Notes: generated from the letters alone by a model not told the origin. Positions 14,125 through 23,904 are shown, numbered from the stretch's first letter. The stretch is 64,000 nucleotides of DNA from Streptomyces sp. V1I1 (GCF_030817355.1 NZ_JAUSZH010000001.1:6386501-6450500), one strand, 5' to 3'. Made by a program: numbers and translations.

Positions 14125-16131
14125 ATGACGGCCGAGCTGGTCCGGGGGCAGAACCACCCCTTGCCCCACACCCGCCTGGAGATTCGGGTGTCGGCAGGCC
14201 ATCCGGTCATGGCCTGCGTCACCTGCTCCGACCCGCAGGGAGCCGTGCGGGACGAGTGGATCGCGCACCCCGGCTCACCCACGCTGCCCGGCATCGAGGT
14301 GCCCCGGCGGGCCACCGAAGCGCCCCGGTTCACCGTCGACCTGGACGCGGTGCCCGAGGCGGTGCATCAGGTCAATGTGCTGCTCGCCCTCCCCGAAGGC
14401 ACCGCCGGCCCGGCCCACTTCGGCGCCACCGCGGCTCCCTTCGTCGCCGTCATCGGCCAGCAGGACGCCGAGCTGGCGAGCTTCACCATCACCGGCCTTG
14501 ACGCCGAGACCGCGCTCGTCGCGGTCGAGCTGTACCGCCGCCAGGGTGCCTGGAAGGTGCGCGCGGTGGGTCAGGGGTACGCGGGCGGGCTCGCGGAGCT
14601 GCTGGCCGACCAGGGGTTGCACACGGCCCGCGAGACAGCCGCCGGCATCCAGGAGACGGCGGCCATGCGCACACCCCGGGCGGAGCCGGCGCAGCTGCGT
14701 ACGAGCGGCGCCGACGGCGGGTACACCAGGCCGGCCATGCCGCGGCCGAGTCAGACGCCGGGGCCGAGTCAGACGCCCGGGCCGGACGCGACGCTTGCGC
14801 CGGGGCCGGACGTGACCCTTCCGGACGGCCTTTCGGCCGCCGGCACCCAGCCCGGCGCCGCGGGCTCCCAGCAGACGCCCACGCCCGACGCCCCGCAGCC
14901 GGCGGGCGGGCCGATCAACTACGCGCACCCGCGGCGCCAGTCCGTCGCGCCCCCGCCGCCGCCCCCGGCCGCCCATCCCGCCCAGCCAGGGCAGCCGGCC
15001 CCGCCCGTCGCGGGCGACGCCACCGGCTGGTCCATGGAGGAGCGGCTCTACAACCAGATCTGGGGCATGTTCGAGGACCTGGCCCGTAGCGTCGCCGCGT
15101 ACCGCAGCGCCGTCGACTTCGCCGAGACCCGGCTGGACCAGGAGCTCGACCAGGTGCTCTCCGACCCGCGCAGCCGCATCGGCGGCGCCGGGGACGCCGC
15201 CCGCGAGGCGGCCCGCACCAAGTGCGAGCTGCTGACCGACCGGGCCCGCGAGGTCCTCGACCGAGATCTGGCCCAGCTCACTGCCGAGTCCGAGGTCGTC
15301 GAGCCCGCGCTGCCGCCCGCCTTCGCCCGCTGGGACAATCCGGCCTGGCATGCGTACCGCGTCCCGATGGAGATCCCGATGGCGCTGCGCCTGGGCGATC
15401 TCCAGCTGCCCGAGAGCCCCGAGCTGCGCATTCCGTTCCTGGTGCGGCTGCCGCTGGAGCGGGGGCTGTGGGTGGACAGCGGACGTTCCGGCTCCGAGAC
15501 GGCGATGGTGCTGGACGAGGCACAGCTGCGCAAGCTCGCCCTGGACTGCGCGATCGCGCTCGCGGCCCGGCTGCTCGCGGTCTATCCACCGGGCGAGTTC
15601 ACGGTCCATGTCATCGACCCGGCGGGCACCGCGGCCCCCTCGCTCGCCCCGCTGGTCGGCTCCGGGGTCCTCGCCGGTCCGCCGGCGGCGGGCGCGCAGG
15701 GCGTGAGCGACACGCTCGCCAAGCTCACCCAGCGGGTGGACCTGGTGACGATGGCGGTCCGCGGCGGCGCGGCCGACTCGCTCCCGCCCGACCTGGACAC
15801 CGCCGAGCAGCTGCTGATAGTCAACGACTTCCCACACGGCTTCGACGACCGCGCGGTTACCCAGCTGCGCTACCTCGCCGACGAGGGCCCGGCGGTCGGC
15901 GTCCATCTGCTGATGGTGGCGGACCGCGAGGACGCGAGCGCGTACGGACCGGTACTCGACCCGCTCTGGCGCTCGCTGCTGCGCATCACCCCGGTCCCGG
16001 ACGACCATCTGGCCGACCCGTGGGTCCGGCACGCCTGGACGTACGAGCCGCTCACCGTGCCGCAAGGCAGCGCCGTGCTGCGCCAAGTGCTGGACCAGGT
16101 GGCCGAGGCCCGTCGCTCCTGGCGTCGCTGA
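14125..16131 (+). CDS. TerD-linker-ATPase-like fusion protein
   Basis: The 668-residue protein has a TerD-like N-terminus (about 1-175: LVRGQNHPLP, FTITGLDAETALVAVELYRR, KVRAVGQGYAGGLAELL). A 130-residue disordered linker with PSQTPG repeats and a proline run follows. The C-terminal domain (about 305-668) starts with a helical bundle (YNQIWGMFEDLARSVAAYR) and continues as an alpha/beta domain that recalls FtsK/HerA-type P-loop proteins. There the Walker A position reads VDSGRSGSETAM, so ATP binding is doubtful. Such TerD-ATPase pairings are known from comparative genomics of Ter systems. Its role here is inferred, probably scaffolding in the membrane-stress response. Confidence 0.72.
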   Translation: MTAELVRGQNHPLPHTRLEIRVSAGHPVMACVTCSDPQGAVRDEWIAHPGSPTLPGIEVPRRATEAPRFTVDLDAVPEAVHQVNVLLALPEGTAGPAHFGATAAPFVAVIGQQDAELASFTITGLDAETALVAVELYRRQGAWKVRAVGQGYAGGLAELLADQGLHTARETAAGIQETAAMRTPRAEPAQLRTSGADGGYTRPAMPRPSQTPGPSQTPGPDATLAPGPDVTLPDGLSAAGTQPGAAGSQQTPTPDAPQPAGGPINYAHPRRQSVAPPPPPPAAHPAQPGQPAPPVAGDATGWSMEERLYNQIWGMFEDLARSVAAYRSAVDFAETRLDQELDQVLSDPRSRIGGAGDAAREAARTKCELLTDRAREVLDRDLAQLTAESEVVEPALPPAFARWDNPAWHAYRVPMEIPMALRLGDLQLPESPELRIPFLVRLPLERGLWVDSGRSGSETAMVLDEAQLRKLALDCAIALAARLLAVYPPGEFTVHVIDPAGTAAPSLAPLVGSGVLAGPPAAGAQGVSDTLAKLTQRVDLVTMAVRGGAADSLPPDLDTAEQLLIVNDFPHGFDDRAVTQLRYLADEGPAVGVHLLMVADREDASAYGPVLDPLWRSLLRITPVPDDHLADPWVRHAWTYEPLTVPQGSAVLRQVLDQVAEARRSWRR

Positions 16132-16163
16132 CCTGCACACTTGAAGCCCGCTTTACCAAGCTC

Positions 16164-16193
16164 TTTACCTTCCCTTGGGGATTCCTGTACGCT
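16164..16193 (+). promoter_or_regulatory. Likely promoter of the terC transcript
   Basis: TTTACC (16164-16169), an 18-nt spacer and TACGCT (16188-16193) would place the start of transcription at about 16200, directly before the riboswitch P1 strand. Confidence 0.45.
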
Positions 16194-16195
16194 CC

Positions 16196-16312
16196 TTTGA
16201 GCGGAGGGGAGTACTCCCGGCTGCGGCGTTCCCGTCAATACGGACCGATACCGGTCCCGGGGCGCCGGCCCGTGGCGGCATAGCCGCTCGGCGGGTGGAG
16301 GAGACCTCCGGC
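16196..16312 (+). promoter_or_regulatory. yybP-ykoY manganese riboswitch upstream of terC
   Basis: The P1 strands CGGAGG (16202-16207) and CCTCCG (16305-16310) pair. The conserved GGGGAGTA follows the first strand (16206-16213) and GGAGGAGACC precedes the second. This is the signature of the yybP-ykoY class, which senses Mn2+ and commonly controls TerC-family genes. About 45 nt separate it from the GTG start, enough for an expression platform. Confidence 0.8.
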
Positions 16313-16354
16313 AGCGACGACGCTGATCAGTAGCCGTACGACGCCGGAGGCGCA

Positions 16355-17362
16355 GTGGACGTTTCATGGACCCTGTGGGTGCTGACCATCCTTGGTCTGT
16401 GTGCCCTGATCGCAGTCGACTTCTTCATCGGGCGCAAGCCCCATGACGTGTCGATCAAGGAAGCCGGAATCTGGACCGTCGTCTGGATCGTTCTGGCCGC
16501 TCTCTTCGGCCTCGGCCTGCTGATATTCGGCGAGAGTCAGGCATCGGGAGAGTTCTTCGCGGGCTTCATCACCGAGAAGTCGCTGAGCGTCGACAATCTC
16601 TTCGTCTTCGTCCTGATCATGGCGAAGTTCGCGGTGCCGTCCCACCTCCAGCAGCGGGTGCTGCTCGTCGGCGTACTGATCGCTCTCGTCCTGCGCGCCA
16701 TCTTCATCGCCGCCGGCGCCGCGATCATCGCCAGCTTCTCGTGGGTCTTCTACATCTTCGGCGCGTTCCTGATCTACACCGCCTGGAAGCTCATCCAGGA
16801 GGCGCGCTCCGACGAGGAGGAAGAGGAGTTCGAGGAGAACCGCCTCCTCAAGTCCATCGAGAACCGCTTCGGCGTCGCCGACAAGTACCACGGCACCAAG
16901 CTCTTCATACGCAACAACGGCAAGCGCGTCCTGACCCCGCTGATGGTGGTCATGCTCGCCATCGGTACCACCGATGTGCTCTTCGCGCTGGATTCCATCC
17001 CCGCGATCTTCGGCCTGACCCAGGATCCGTACATCGTCTTCACCGCGAACGCCTTCGCGCTGATGGGCCTGCGCCAGCTGTACTTCCTCATCGGCGGACT
17101 GCTGAGGAAGCTGGTCCACCTCAGCTACGGCCTGTCGGTGATCCTCGGCTTCATCGGCGTCAAGCTGGTGCTGCACGCACTGCACGAGAGCGGGGTGCAT
17201 GTCCCCGAGATCTCGATTCCGTTCTCGCTGGCGGTCATCTGTGGCGTGCTGATCGTCACCACGATCACCAGCCTGATCGCCTCGAAGAAGAAGGCGGAGC
17301 GGGAAGTGGCGGAGGCGGCGGAGTCGGATGAAGGGTCTCAGAAGGACAGCGTCGAGGCCTGA
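16355..17362 (+). CDS. TerC-family integral membrane protein (probable Mn2+ exporter/metallation protein)
   Basis: The 335-residue protein has about nine transmembrane helices. The family acidic motifs within membranes are VDFFIGRKPHDVS near the N-terminus, EKSLSVDNLFVF, and GTTDVLFALDSIPAIFG. Cytoplasmic acidic loop EARSDEEEEEFEEN lies mid-protein. TerC proteins are linked to manganese export or metallation of secreted proteins. Control by an upstream yybP-ykoY element supports Mn2+ as the ligand. Start is GTG 16355 just after GGAGGC. The gene ends at a strong bidirectional terminator. Confidence 0.92.
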   Translation: MDVSWTLWVLTILGLCALIAVDFFIGRKPHDVSIKEAGIWTVVWIVLAALFGLGLLIFGESQASGEFFAGFITEKSLSVDNLFVFVLIMAKFAVPSHLQQRVLLVGVLIALVLRAIFIAAGAAIIASFSWVFYIFGAFLIYTAWKLIQEARSDEEEEEFEENRLLKSIENRFGVADKYHGTKLFIRNNGKRVLTPLMVVMLAIGTTDVLFALDSIPAIFGLTQDPYIVFTANAFALMGLRQLYFLIGGLLRKLVHLSYGLSVILGFIGVKLVLHALHESGVHVPEISIPFSLAVICGVLIVTTITSLIASKKKAEREVAEAAESDEGSQKDSVEA

Positions 17363-17369
17363 CGCACCT

Positions 17370-17413
17370 CACCGGCGGGGTGCGGACGGCGTTGCCGTCG
17401 CACCCCGCCGGTG
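17370..17413. terminator. Bidirectional terminator between terC and the permease relic
   Basis: CACCGGCGGGGTGCG (17370-17384) pairs perfectly with CGCACCCCGCCGGTG (17399-17413). An inner ACGGC/GCCGT stem completes a hairpin of about 20 bp. It lies between convergent genes. Confidence 0.85.
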
Positions 17414-17453
17414 CCTCCCCTTCCGGGCGCCCCCGTCGACGCGCGGCGGCCTG

Positions 17454-18458
17454 CTACGGCGTGGCCAGTGCCTCGGTGGGAGACAGACGTGAGGCGCGGA
17501 CGGCCGGATAGAGGCCGGCCAGCGCGCCGATGGCGAGGGTGGCGCCGACGCCGCCGAGCATCGCCCACGGCGGGACCACCGCGGGCCAGCCCTGGTAGAC
17601 GGCATAGCCCGCGGTGACGCCGACGCCCAGCACGGCCCCGCCCACTCCACCCAGGGCGGAGAGCAGCAGCGACTCGGCGAGGAACTGCGTACGGATCTGG
17701 CCCCGGGTCGCCCCCAGCGAGCGGCGCAGCCCGATCTCCGCCCGCCTCTCCAGCACCGAGATCACCATGGTGTTGGCGACCCCCACCCCGCCGACGAGAA
17801 GCGCCACCGCGCCAAGTCCCAGCAGCAGCCCGGTGAAGGCCTTGCCCGCGGCCTGCTGGGCGGCGAGCGCGTCGGAGGGGCGGGACACCTCCACCTCGCC
17901 CGGCGCCTGGGGGTTGGCCGTGCCACCCAGGACCGACTGGACCGAGGGCACGGCCGCGTCGTCGGAGCGGGTGTAGATGGTTGTGGGGTGCCCGTCGAAG
18001 CCCAGATACGTCCTGGCCGCCGACCAGCCGACGAGCGCCGCGGTGTCCAGCTCCGGCGCGAGTGGCGTCGGCCGCAGGACGCCGACGACGGTGAACCACC
18101 GCTGGCCGATGAGCACTTGGGTGTCAGGACCGAGGCGCCCGATACCCAGCCGCTCCGCTGCCGAGGCACCGAGCACCGTAGCCGGATACTTGCTGGTGGC
18201 CGCGTTCAGCCAGGTGCCGCTGCGCAGCTCGGCACCGGTGGTGGCGGGCAGGTCGGTGCGGGCGGCATAGGCGCCGAGCCCGTTGGTCTCCGCCAGGGGG
18301 ATCTTGCCGGTGCGGTAGACCTTCGCGTCGTCGAGCGCGCCGATGGCCGACACCGACCGGACCGGGCCGATCCGGGAGACCAAGGCCGTCGTCAAAGGAG
18401 CAGTCCTCCCAACCCGGTCGCCGGGGCCGGGTTTGGGCGGATGGCTGCGCTCCGTCAT
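17454..18458 (-). pseudogene. 5'-truncated MacB/FtsX-type ABC transporter permease
   Basis: The frame encodes the periplasmic MacB core domain (from about residue 23, ALVSRIGPVRSVSA) and three C-terminal FtsX helices (LLLGLGAVALLVGGVGVANTM, then ERRAEIGLRRSLGATRGQI). The N-terminal cytoplasmic segment and first transmembrane helix of this family are missing. The first 22 residues (MTERSHPPKPG...) do not look like them. No ATP-binding partner gene is adjacent. It is most simply a deletion remnant of a two-gene exporter. If expressed, topology would be abnormal. The start is uncertain. Confidence 0.6.
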
Positions 18459-18534
18459 GATCGGGAGCGCAGCCGGGCAGTGTCAGCGAGGACATCGAAT
18501 GGTGCCGGGCCCGAACGGCAAGGACGTGACACCC

Positions 18535-19272
18535 ATGCGCGTACAGGAAGAGGGGCGGCCGCCCGCCCCCGCTCTGCGGCTCGACCGGGCCGCGGAGCCG
18601 CCGCAGGGCGCCGTTCTGCTGCTGCACGGGGGTACGGCCGACGCCCTGGAGCCGCCGACGCAGTGGAACCTGCCCGGCGTCCGGATGCGCCCCTTCGCCC
18701 GGGCGATCGCGCGCGCCACGGTCGACCACGATGTGGTGCTGGGCAGAGTCAGCTACCGCCACCGCGGCTGGAACGGCGTGCGCGCCGACGCGGCGCGTGA
18801 CGCGCTGCGCGCCCTGGACGAACTGGCCTTTCTCACCGGGCCGGTTCCGGTCGTCCTGGTCGGCCACTCGATGGGCGGCCGGGCCGCCCTGCGAGCCGCG
18901 AGCCACCCCCTCGTGGAGGCCGTCGTCGGCCTCGCCCCGTGGTGCCCGGCCGGAGAGCCGGTGGCGCATCTGGAGGGCAAGCGCGTCGTCCTGGTGCACG
19001 GCGACCGCGACCGGGTGACGGACCCGCGCGGCTCCTGGGAGCTCGCGGCCGCGGCACGCGTAGCCGGCGCCGAGTCCTGCGCGCTGCGGATGCCCGGCGG
19101 CGACCACGCCATGCTCCGCCGCGCCGGCGTCTGGCACGCGCTCACTGCCCGCCTGGTCACCGGACTCCTGCGGCTGGGACCGCTGCCGTCGGCGGTGGCG
19201 GACAGCTTCGACGACTTCGACAGGTTCGGCGACTTCGGGCCGAACGACGTCCCGTCGGCGGACGGCAGTTGA
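18535..19272 (+). CDS. Alpha/beta-fold hydrolase
   Basis: The 245-residue cytosolic hydrolase has an oxyanion-region motif VLLLHGGTAD, nucleophile elbow VLVGHSMGGRAAL, an acidic residue in VLVHGDRDRVTD and the catalytic His in PGGDHAML. This is a complete Ser-Asp-His triad of the dienelactone-hydrolase/lipase type with no signal peptide. ATG 18535 (MRVQEEG) follows AAGGA. ATG 18499 with GAGG upstream is an alternative adding 12 residues. Substrate is unknown. Confidence 0.82.
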   Translation: MRVQEEGRPPAPALRLDRAAEPPQGAVLLLHGGTADALEPPTQWNLPGVRMRPFARAIARATVDHDVVLGRVSYRHRGWNGVRADAARDALRALDELAFLTGPVPVVLVGHSMGGRAALRAASHPLVEAVVGLAPWCPAGEPVAHLEGKRVVLVHGDRDRVTDPRGSWELAAAARVAGAESCALRMPGGDHAMLRRAGVWHALTARLVTGLLRLGPLPSAVADSFDDFDRFGDFGPNDVPSADGS

Positions 19273-19283
19273 GACGGCGGCGT

Positions 19284-19332
19284 ACGAGAGCGCGGAACGA
19301 GAGGGCGGAATGAGAGCGCGAAACGAGAGCGC
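19284..19332. repeat. 13-nt tandem repeat between convergent genes
   Basis: ACGAGAGCGCGGA begins at 19284, followed in register by units at 19297, 19310 and 19323, giving 3.8 copies with one or two changes each. It fills the gap between two convergent stop codons. Confidence 0.85.
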
Positions 19333-19988
19333 TACCAGCCGCGCTTGCGCCACTCCGGCAGATGCGGCCGCTCGTCGCCCAGCGTCGTGTCCTTGCCGTG
19401 CCCCGGGTAGACCCAGGTCTCGTCCGGAAGCACGGCGAAGAGCTTCGTCTCGACGTCGTTGATCAGGCTCGCGAAGGCCTCGGGGTCCTTGCGCGTGTTG
19501 CCCACCCCGCCGGGGAAGAGGCAGTCGCCCGTGAAGACGTGCGCGTGGCCGTGCGGGTCGTCGTAGACCAGGGCGATCGAGCCGGGAGTGTGCCCCACGA
19601 GATGACGGGCGGTCAGCTCGACGCGGCCCACCCGGATCGTGTCCCCGTCCTCGACGAGCACGTCGGTCGGGACGGGGATGCCCTCGGCGTCGTACCGGCC
19701 GGCGTAGGTGCGGGCACCGGTCGCGCGGACGACGTCGGCCAGCGCCTGCCAGTGATCGCCGTGGCGGTGGGTGGTGACGACGGACGCGATGGAGTCGTCA
19801 CCGATCAGCGTCAGCAGCGTCTCGGGTTCATTGGCCGCGTCGATCAGCAACTGCTCGTCGGTGGCCCGGCAGCGCAGCAGATAGGCGTTGTTGTCCATCG
19901 GGCCGACCGCGACCTTGGAGATCATCAGGTCTGGGAGTTCGTGCACATCCGCAGCGCCGCCGACCTTCACCACTCCGCTGTACGTCAT
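19332..19988 (-). CDS. MBL-fold metallo-hydrolase (glyoxalase II-like)
   Basis: The 218-residue protein has the metal-binding signature THRHGDHW, the second His in GHTPGS, the bridging Asp in VFTGDCLFPGGVGN and the final His in VYPGHG, so both zinc/iron sites look complete. The family includes glyoxalase II and persulfide dioxygenases. Its upstream neighbour, 9 nt away in the same direction, belongs to a mycothiol-dependent enzyme family. A thioester or persulfide derived from mycothiol is therefore a reasonable substrate, but this is inference. Confidence 0.85.
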   Translation of the reverse strand: MTYSGVVKVGGAADVHELPDLMISKVAVGPMDNNAYLLRCRATDEQLLIDAANEPETLLTLIGDDSIASVVTTHRHGDHWQALADVVRATGARTYAGRYDAEGIPVPTDVLVEDGDTIRVGRVELTARHLVGHTPGSIALVYDDPHGHAHVFTGDCLFPGGVGNTRKDPEAFASLINDVETKLFAVLPDETWVYPGHGKDTTLGDERPHLPEWRKRGW

Positions 19989-19997
19989 GGGGTCAGC

Positions 19998-20690
19998 CTA
20001 TAGCGGGGGCAGTGCCGGAAGCAGGCCTCCCGCAGTGTCCAGATCCGCCCCGTCGCGGCGGCCGGCGAGCCACCCGAGAAGTGCGGGGGCGGGGCCGGTG
20101 ACCGTCACCGGGGCGCCCTCCGTGCCGCCCGTGTGCCACTCGCCGGAGCCCTTGCCGGCCGCGACGATCCGGGTCGGCGGGACGTCCGCGCGCCCGGAGA
20201 AGCGATGGGCGAGGAAGGCGATCTCCCGATCGGTGAACTCCTCGGGCAGGTCCTCCAGCTCGTAGCCGATGTCCAGGTCGACGTGGTGCAGCTCGACCTC
20301 GACGAGCCGGCGGAAGGGGACGCGGGCCGCGGCGTCCGTGATGCCGTTGCGCAGCTCGACCGTGCGCCTCCAGTCGGCGGGGACCTCGCACGCGGACTGG
20401 AAGCGGACGGCACTCTCGCGTACGTCGGCGAGCTGGGCGGCGAGCGGGCGGTGTGCGTCCCGCCCGATGTCCGTTTCGCGCGCCTCGGCGCTCACATACA
20501 TCGGGCGGCCCTCGAGAACATTTACGAGCGCGTCAGCGTTACGGGAGAGGTGGGCCAGCACATGGCCGCGGCTCCAGCCCGGGAGCCGGGACGGTGCGGC
20601 GGCCCCGGAGTCGTCAAGACCGGCGGCTGCGGTGAGGAGCCGGTCGGTGGCTTCACGTACAGAGGCCAGGTCACGCAAGGGATCGATCAT
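19998..20690 (-). CDS. Maleylpyruvate isomerase-family mycothiol-dependent protein (DinB fold)
   Basis: The 230-residue protein has the DinB/MDMPI four-helix fold. The first metal-ligand region reads GWSRGHVLAHLSRNADAL, and a later His-containing motif reads LVEVELHHVDLDIGY. Members use a divalent metal and mycothiol for thiol-transfer or isomerisation. It is the first gene of a likely two-gene operon with the MBL hydrolase (9-nt gap). ATG 20690 is the start. The exact reaction is unknown. Confidence 0.82.
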   Translation of the reverse strand: MIDPLRDLASVREATDRLLTAAAGLDDSGAAAPSRLPGWSRGHVLAHLSRNADALVNVLEGRPMYVSAEARETDIGRDAHRPLAAQLADVRESAVRFQSACEVPADWRRTVELRNGITDAAARVPFRRLVEVELHHVDLDIGYELEDLPEEFTDREIAFLAHRFSGRADVPPTRIVAAGKGSGEWHTGGTEGAPVTVTGPAPALLGWLAGRRDGADLDTAGGLLPALPPL

Positions 20691-20891
20691 GGGGCCGACG
20701 ATAGCCCCGTGACTCGATCGGGTGAAGGTGGTAGCGCGTGGCCGTAATTCGAATGCGCGTGCTATAGGCTCAGTGGAGGCATCCTGGTTGCAGCAGGCAT
20801 TTCACAGCTTGGAATCCAAACGATCCGGCGGCCCCCATAGTCTGGGACGGGGGCTGTGCCCCCGCTTCTCTCAAGAAAGGTGCGGACCGGC

Positions 20892-23888
20892 GTGGCCGAC
20901 CGTCTCATCGTTCGTGGCGCTCGCGAGCACAACCTCAAGAACGTCTCGCTCGACCTCCCGCGTGACTCCCTCATCGTGTTCACCGGGCTCTCGGGGTCGG
21001 GCAAGTCGTCCCTCGCGTTCGACACGATCTTCGCCGAGGGGCAGCGCCGGTACGTCGAATCGCTCTCCTCGTACGCCCGGCAGTTCCTCGGCCAGATGGA
21101 CAAGCCGGACGTCGACTTCATCGAGGGCCTCTCCCCGGCCGTCTCCATCGACCAGAAGTCGACCTCGCGCAACCCGCGCTCGACGGTCGGCACCATCACC
21201 GAGGTCTACGACTACCTCCGGCTGCTCTTCGCCCGTATCGGCAAGCCGCACTGCCCCGAGTGCGGCCGGCCCATCTCGCGCCAGTCGCCGCAGGCCATCG
21301 TCGACAGGGTGCTGGAGCTGCCCGAGGGCAGCCGCTTCCAGGTCCTCTCTCCCCTCGTGCGCGAGCGCAAGGGCGAGTTCGTCGACCTCTTCGCCGATCT
21401 CCAGACCAAGGGATACAGCCGGGCGCGGGTCGACGGACAGACGATCCAGCTGGCCGAGCCGCCCACGCTGAAGAAGCAGGAGAAGCACACCATCGAGGTG
21501 GTCGTCGACCGCCTCACCGTCAAGGACAGCGCCAAGCGCCGGCTGACCGACTCGGTGGAGACCGCGCTCGGGCTATCCGGCGGCATGGTCATCCTCGACT
21601 TCGTCGATCTCGCCGAGGACGACCCCGAGCGCGAGCGGATGTTCTCGGAGCATCTCTACTGCCCGTACGACGACCTGTCCTTCGAGGAGCTGGAGCCCCG
21701 CTCCTTCTCCTTCAACTCACCCTTCGGCGCCTGCCCCGACTGCACCGGCATCGGCACGCGCATGGAGGTGGACCCCGAGCTGATCGTCCCGGACGAGGAG
21801 AGGTCCCTCGACGACGGAGCGATCCACCCCTGGTCGCACGGCCACACCAAGGAGTACTTCGGGCGGTTGATCGGCGGTCTTGCCCAGGCCATCGGCTTCT
21901 CCACCGACATGCCCTGGGCCGGGCTGCCGCAGCGCGCCAGGAAGGCCCTGCTGTACGGACACAAGACCCAGGTCGAGGTCCGCTACCGCAACAGATACGG
22001 ACGGGAGCGGGCGTACATCTCGCCCGCCTTCGAGGGGGCAGTCCAGTTCGTCAAGCGGCGGCACAGCGAGGCCGAGAGCGACTCCAGCAGGGAGCGCTTC
22101 GAGGGCTATATGCGCCAGGTGCCCTGCCCGACGTGTCAGGGCACCCGGCTGAAGCCGATCGTCCTCGCGGTCACGGTGATGGAGAAGTCCATCGCCGACG
22201 TCGCCGCGATGTCGATCAGCGAGTGCGCGGACTTCCTCGGCGAGCTGAAGCTGAACGCCCGCGACAAGAAGATCGCCGAGCGGGTGCTCAAGGAGGTCAA
22301 CGAACGGCTGAAGTTCCTGGTCGACGTGGGCCTCGACTACCTCTCGCTGAACCGCGCGGCCGGCACGCTCTCCGGCGGCGAGGCCCAGCGGATCCGGCTC
22401 GCCACCCAGATCGGCTCCGGCCTGGTCGGAGTGTTGTACGTACTGGACGAGCCGTCCATCGGCCTGCACCAGCGCGACAACCACCGGCTCATCGAGACCC
22501 TTGTCCGGCTGCGCGACATGGGCAACACCCTCATCGTCGTCGAGCACGACGAAGACACCATCAAGGTGGCCGACTGGGTCGTCGACATCGGCCCGGGCGC
22601 CGGCGAGCACGGTGGCAAGGTCGTGCACAGCGGCTCGCTGAAGGATCTCCTCGCCAACAAGGACTCGGTGACCGGGCAGTACCTCGCGGGGAAGCGGTCC
22701 ATTCCGACGCCCGACATCCGCCGGCCCATGGACCCGACCCGTCAGCTCACGGTCCACGGCGCCCGTGAGAACAACCTGCGCGACATCGACGTCTCGTTCC
22801 CGCTCGGCGTGCTCACCGCGGTCACCGGTGTCTCGGGCTCCGGCAAGTCGACCCTGGTCAACGACATCCTCTACACCCACCTGGCCCGCGAGCTGAACGG
22901 CGCCAAGTCGGTGCCGGGCCGCCACACCCGGGTCGACGGCGACGACCTTGTCGACAAGGTGGTGCATGTCGACCAGTCGCCCATCGGCCGTACGCCGCGG
23001 TCCAACCCGGCGACGTACACCGGCGTCTTCGACCATGTCCGCAGGCTCTTCGCGGAGACGATGGAGGCCAAGGTCCGGGGCTATCTCCCCGGCCGGTTCT
23101 CCTTCAACGTCAAGGGCGGCCGCTGCGAGAACTGCTCGGGCGACGGCACCATCAAGATCGAGATGAACTTCCTGCCGGATGTGTACGTCCCGTGCGAGGT
23201 CTGCCATGGAGCGCGCTACAACCGGGAGACCCTGGAGGTCCACTACAAGGGCAAGTCCATCGCCGAGGTGCTGGACATGCCGATCGAGGAGGCGCTGGAC
23301 TTCTTCGAGGCCGTCCCGACGATCGCCCGTCATCTGAAGACCCTCCACGAGGTGGGCCTCGGCTATGTGCGGCTCGGCCAGTCCGCGCCGACGCTCTCGG
23401 GCGGCGAGGCCCAGCGTGTGAAGCTGGCCTCGGAGCTCCAGAAGCGCTCCACCGGCCGCACGGTCTACGTCCTGGACGAGCCGACGACCGGTCTGCACTT
23501 CGAGGACATCAGCAAGCTGATCAATGTGCTCTCCGGCCTGGTCGACAAGGGCAACACGGTCATCGTGATCGAGCACAACCTGGACGTCATCAAGACCGCG
23601 GACTGGGTCGTCGACATGGGCCCGGAGGGTGGCAACGGCGGCGGCCTGGTCATCGCCGAGGGCAGCCCGGAGCAGGTCGCGGGAGTGCCGACCAGCCACA
23701 CCGGCAAGTTCCTGCGGGACATCCTGGACGCCGAGCGGATCAGTGACGCGGTGGTGCCGGCGGCGCGCAAGGCGCCGAAGAAGGCGGCGGCCAAGAAGAC
23801 CGCCGCGGCGAAGAACGCGGTCGCCGCGAAGGCGGCGCCGGTGAAGAAGACGGCCACGGCCAGGACCGCCCCGGCCCGCAAGGCCTGA
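20892..23888 (+). CDS. uvrA: Excinuclease ABC subunit A
   Basis: UvrA is the dimeric ABC ATPase that finds helix-distorting lesions and loads UvrB. The 998-residue protein has two ABC modules. Walker A sequences are [12 protein letters not shown] and [12 protein letters not shown]. The signatures are [13 protein letters not shown] and [12 protein letters not shown]. Zinc modules are CPECG, CPTCQG and CENCSG...CEVCHG. Starting at GTG 20892 gives [15 protein letters not shown] with AAGGTG upstream. Residues after about 955 are an actinobacterial Lys/Ala-rich tail (AAKKTAAAK) resembling a histone-like DNA-binding extension. Unlike uvrB and uvrC, I found no PafBC-type promoter upstream. Confidence 0.97.
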   Translation: MADRLIVRGAREHNLKNVSLDLPRDSLIVFTGLSGSGKSSLAFDTIFAEGQRRYVESLSSYARQFLGQMDKPDVDFIEGLSPAVSIDQKSTSRNPRSTVGTITEVYDYLRLLFARIGKPHCPECGRPISRQSPQAIVDRVLELPEGSRFQVLSPLVRERKGEFVDLFADLQTKGYSRARVDGQTIQLAEPPTLKKQEKHTIEVVVDRLTVKDSAKRRLTDSVETALGLSGGMVILDFVDLAEDDPERERMFSEHLYCPYDDLSFEELEPRSFSFNSPFGACPDCTGIGTRMEVDPELIVPDEERSLDDGAIHPWSHGHTKEYFGRLIGGLAQAIGFSTDMPWAGLPQRARKALLYGHKTQVEVRYRNRYGRERAYISPAFEGAVQFVKRRHSEAESDSSRERFEGYMRQVPCPTCQGTRLKPIVLAVTVMEKSIADVAAMSISECADFLGELKLNARDKKIAERVLKEVNERLKFLVDVGLDYLSLNRAAGTLSGGEAQRIRLATQIGSGLVGVLYVLDEPSIGLHQRDNHRLIETLVRLRDMGNTLIVVEHDEDTIKVADWVVDIGPGAGEHGGKVVHSGSLKDLLANKDSVTGQYLAGKRSIPTPDIRRPMDPTRQLTVHGARENNLRDIDVSFPLGVLTAVTGVSGSGKSTLVNDILYTHLARELNGAKSVPGRHTRVDGDDLVDKVVHVDQSPIGRTPRSNPATYTGVFDHVRRLFAETMEAKVRGYLPGRFSFNVKGGRCENCSGDGTIKIEMNFLPDVYVPCEVCHGARYNRETLEVHYKGKSIAEVLDMPIEEALDFFEAVPTIARHLKTLHEVGLGYVRLGQSAPTLSGGEAQRVKLASELQKRSTGRTVYVLDEPTTGLHFEDISKLINVLSGLVDKGNTVIVIEHNLDVIKTADWVVDMGPEGGNGGGLVIAEGSPEQVAGVPTSHTGKFLRDILDAERISDAVVPAARKAPKKAAAKKTAAAKNAVAAKAAPVKKTATARTAPARKA

Positions 23889-23904
23889 CGCCGGTCACCG
23901 TCGT

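Noticed and set aside
18484..18506. DNA-damage promoter before the alpha/beta hydrolase (GTGTCAGCG).
   Set aside because: The base pattern differs at key positions and the downstream hexamer is GAATGG.
20700..20891. A PafBC-type or LexA-type site upstream of uvrA.
   Set aside because: No TGTCAGTG-N8-TAnnnT match and no clear CGAAC-N4-GTTCG palindrome was found in this interval.
21717..23699. A 660-codon frame antisense to uvrA, and similar long frames antisense to pgk, tkt and the M14 peptidase.
   Set aside because: These are mirror frames of GC-rich third positions opposite well-supported genes. They have no domain motifs or start signals.
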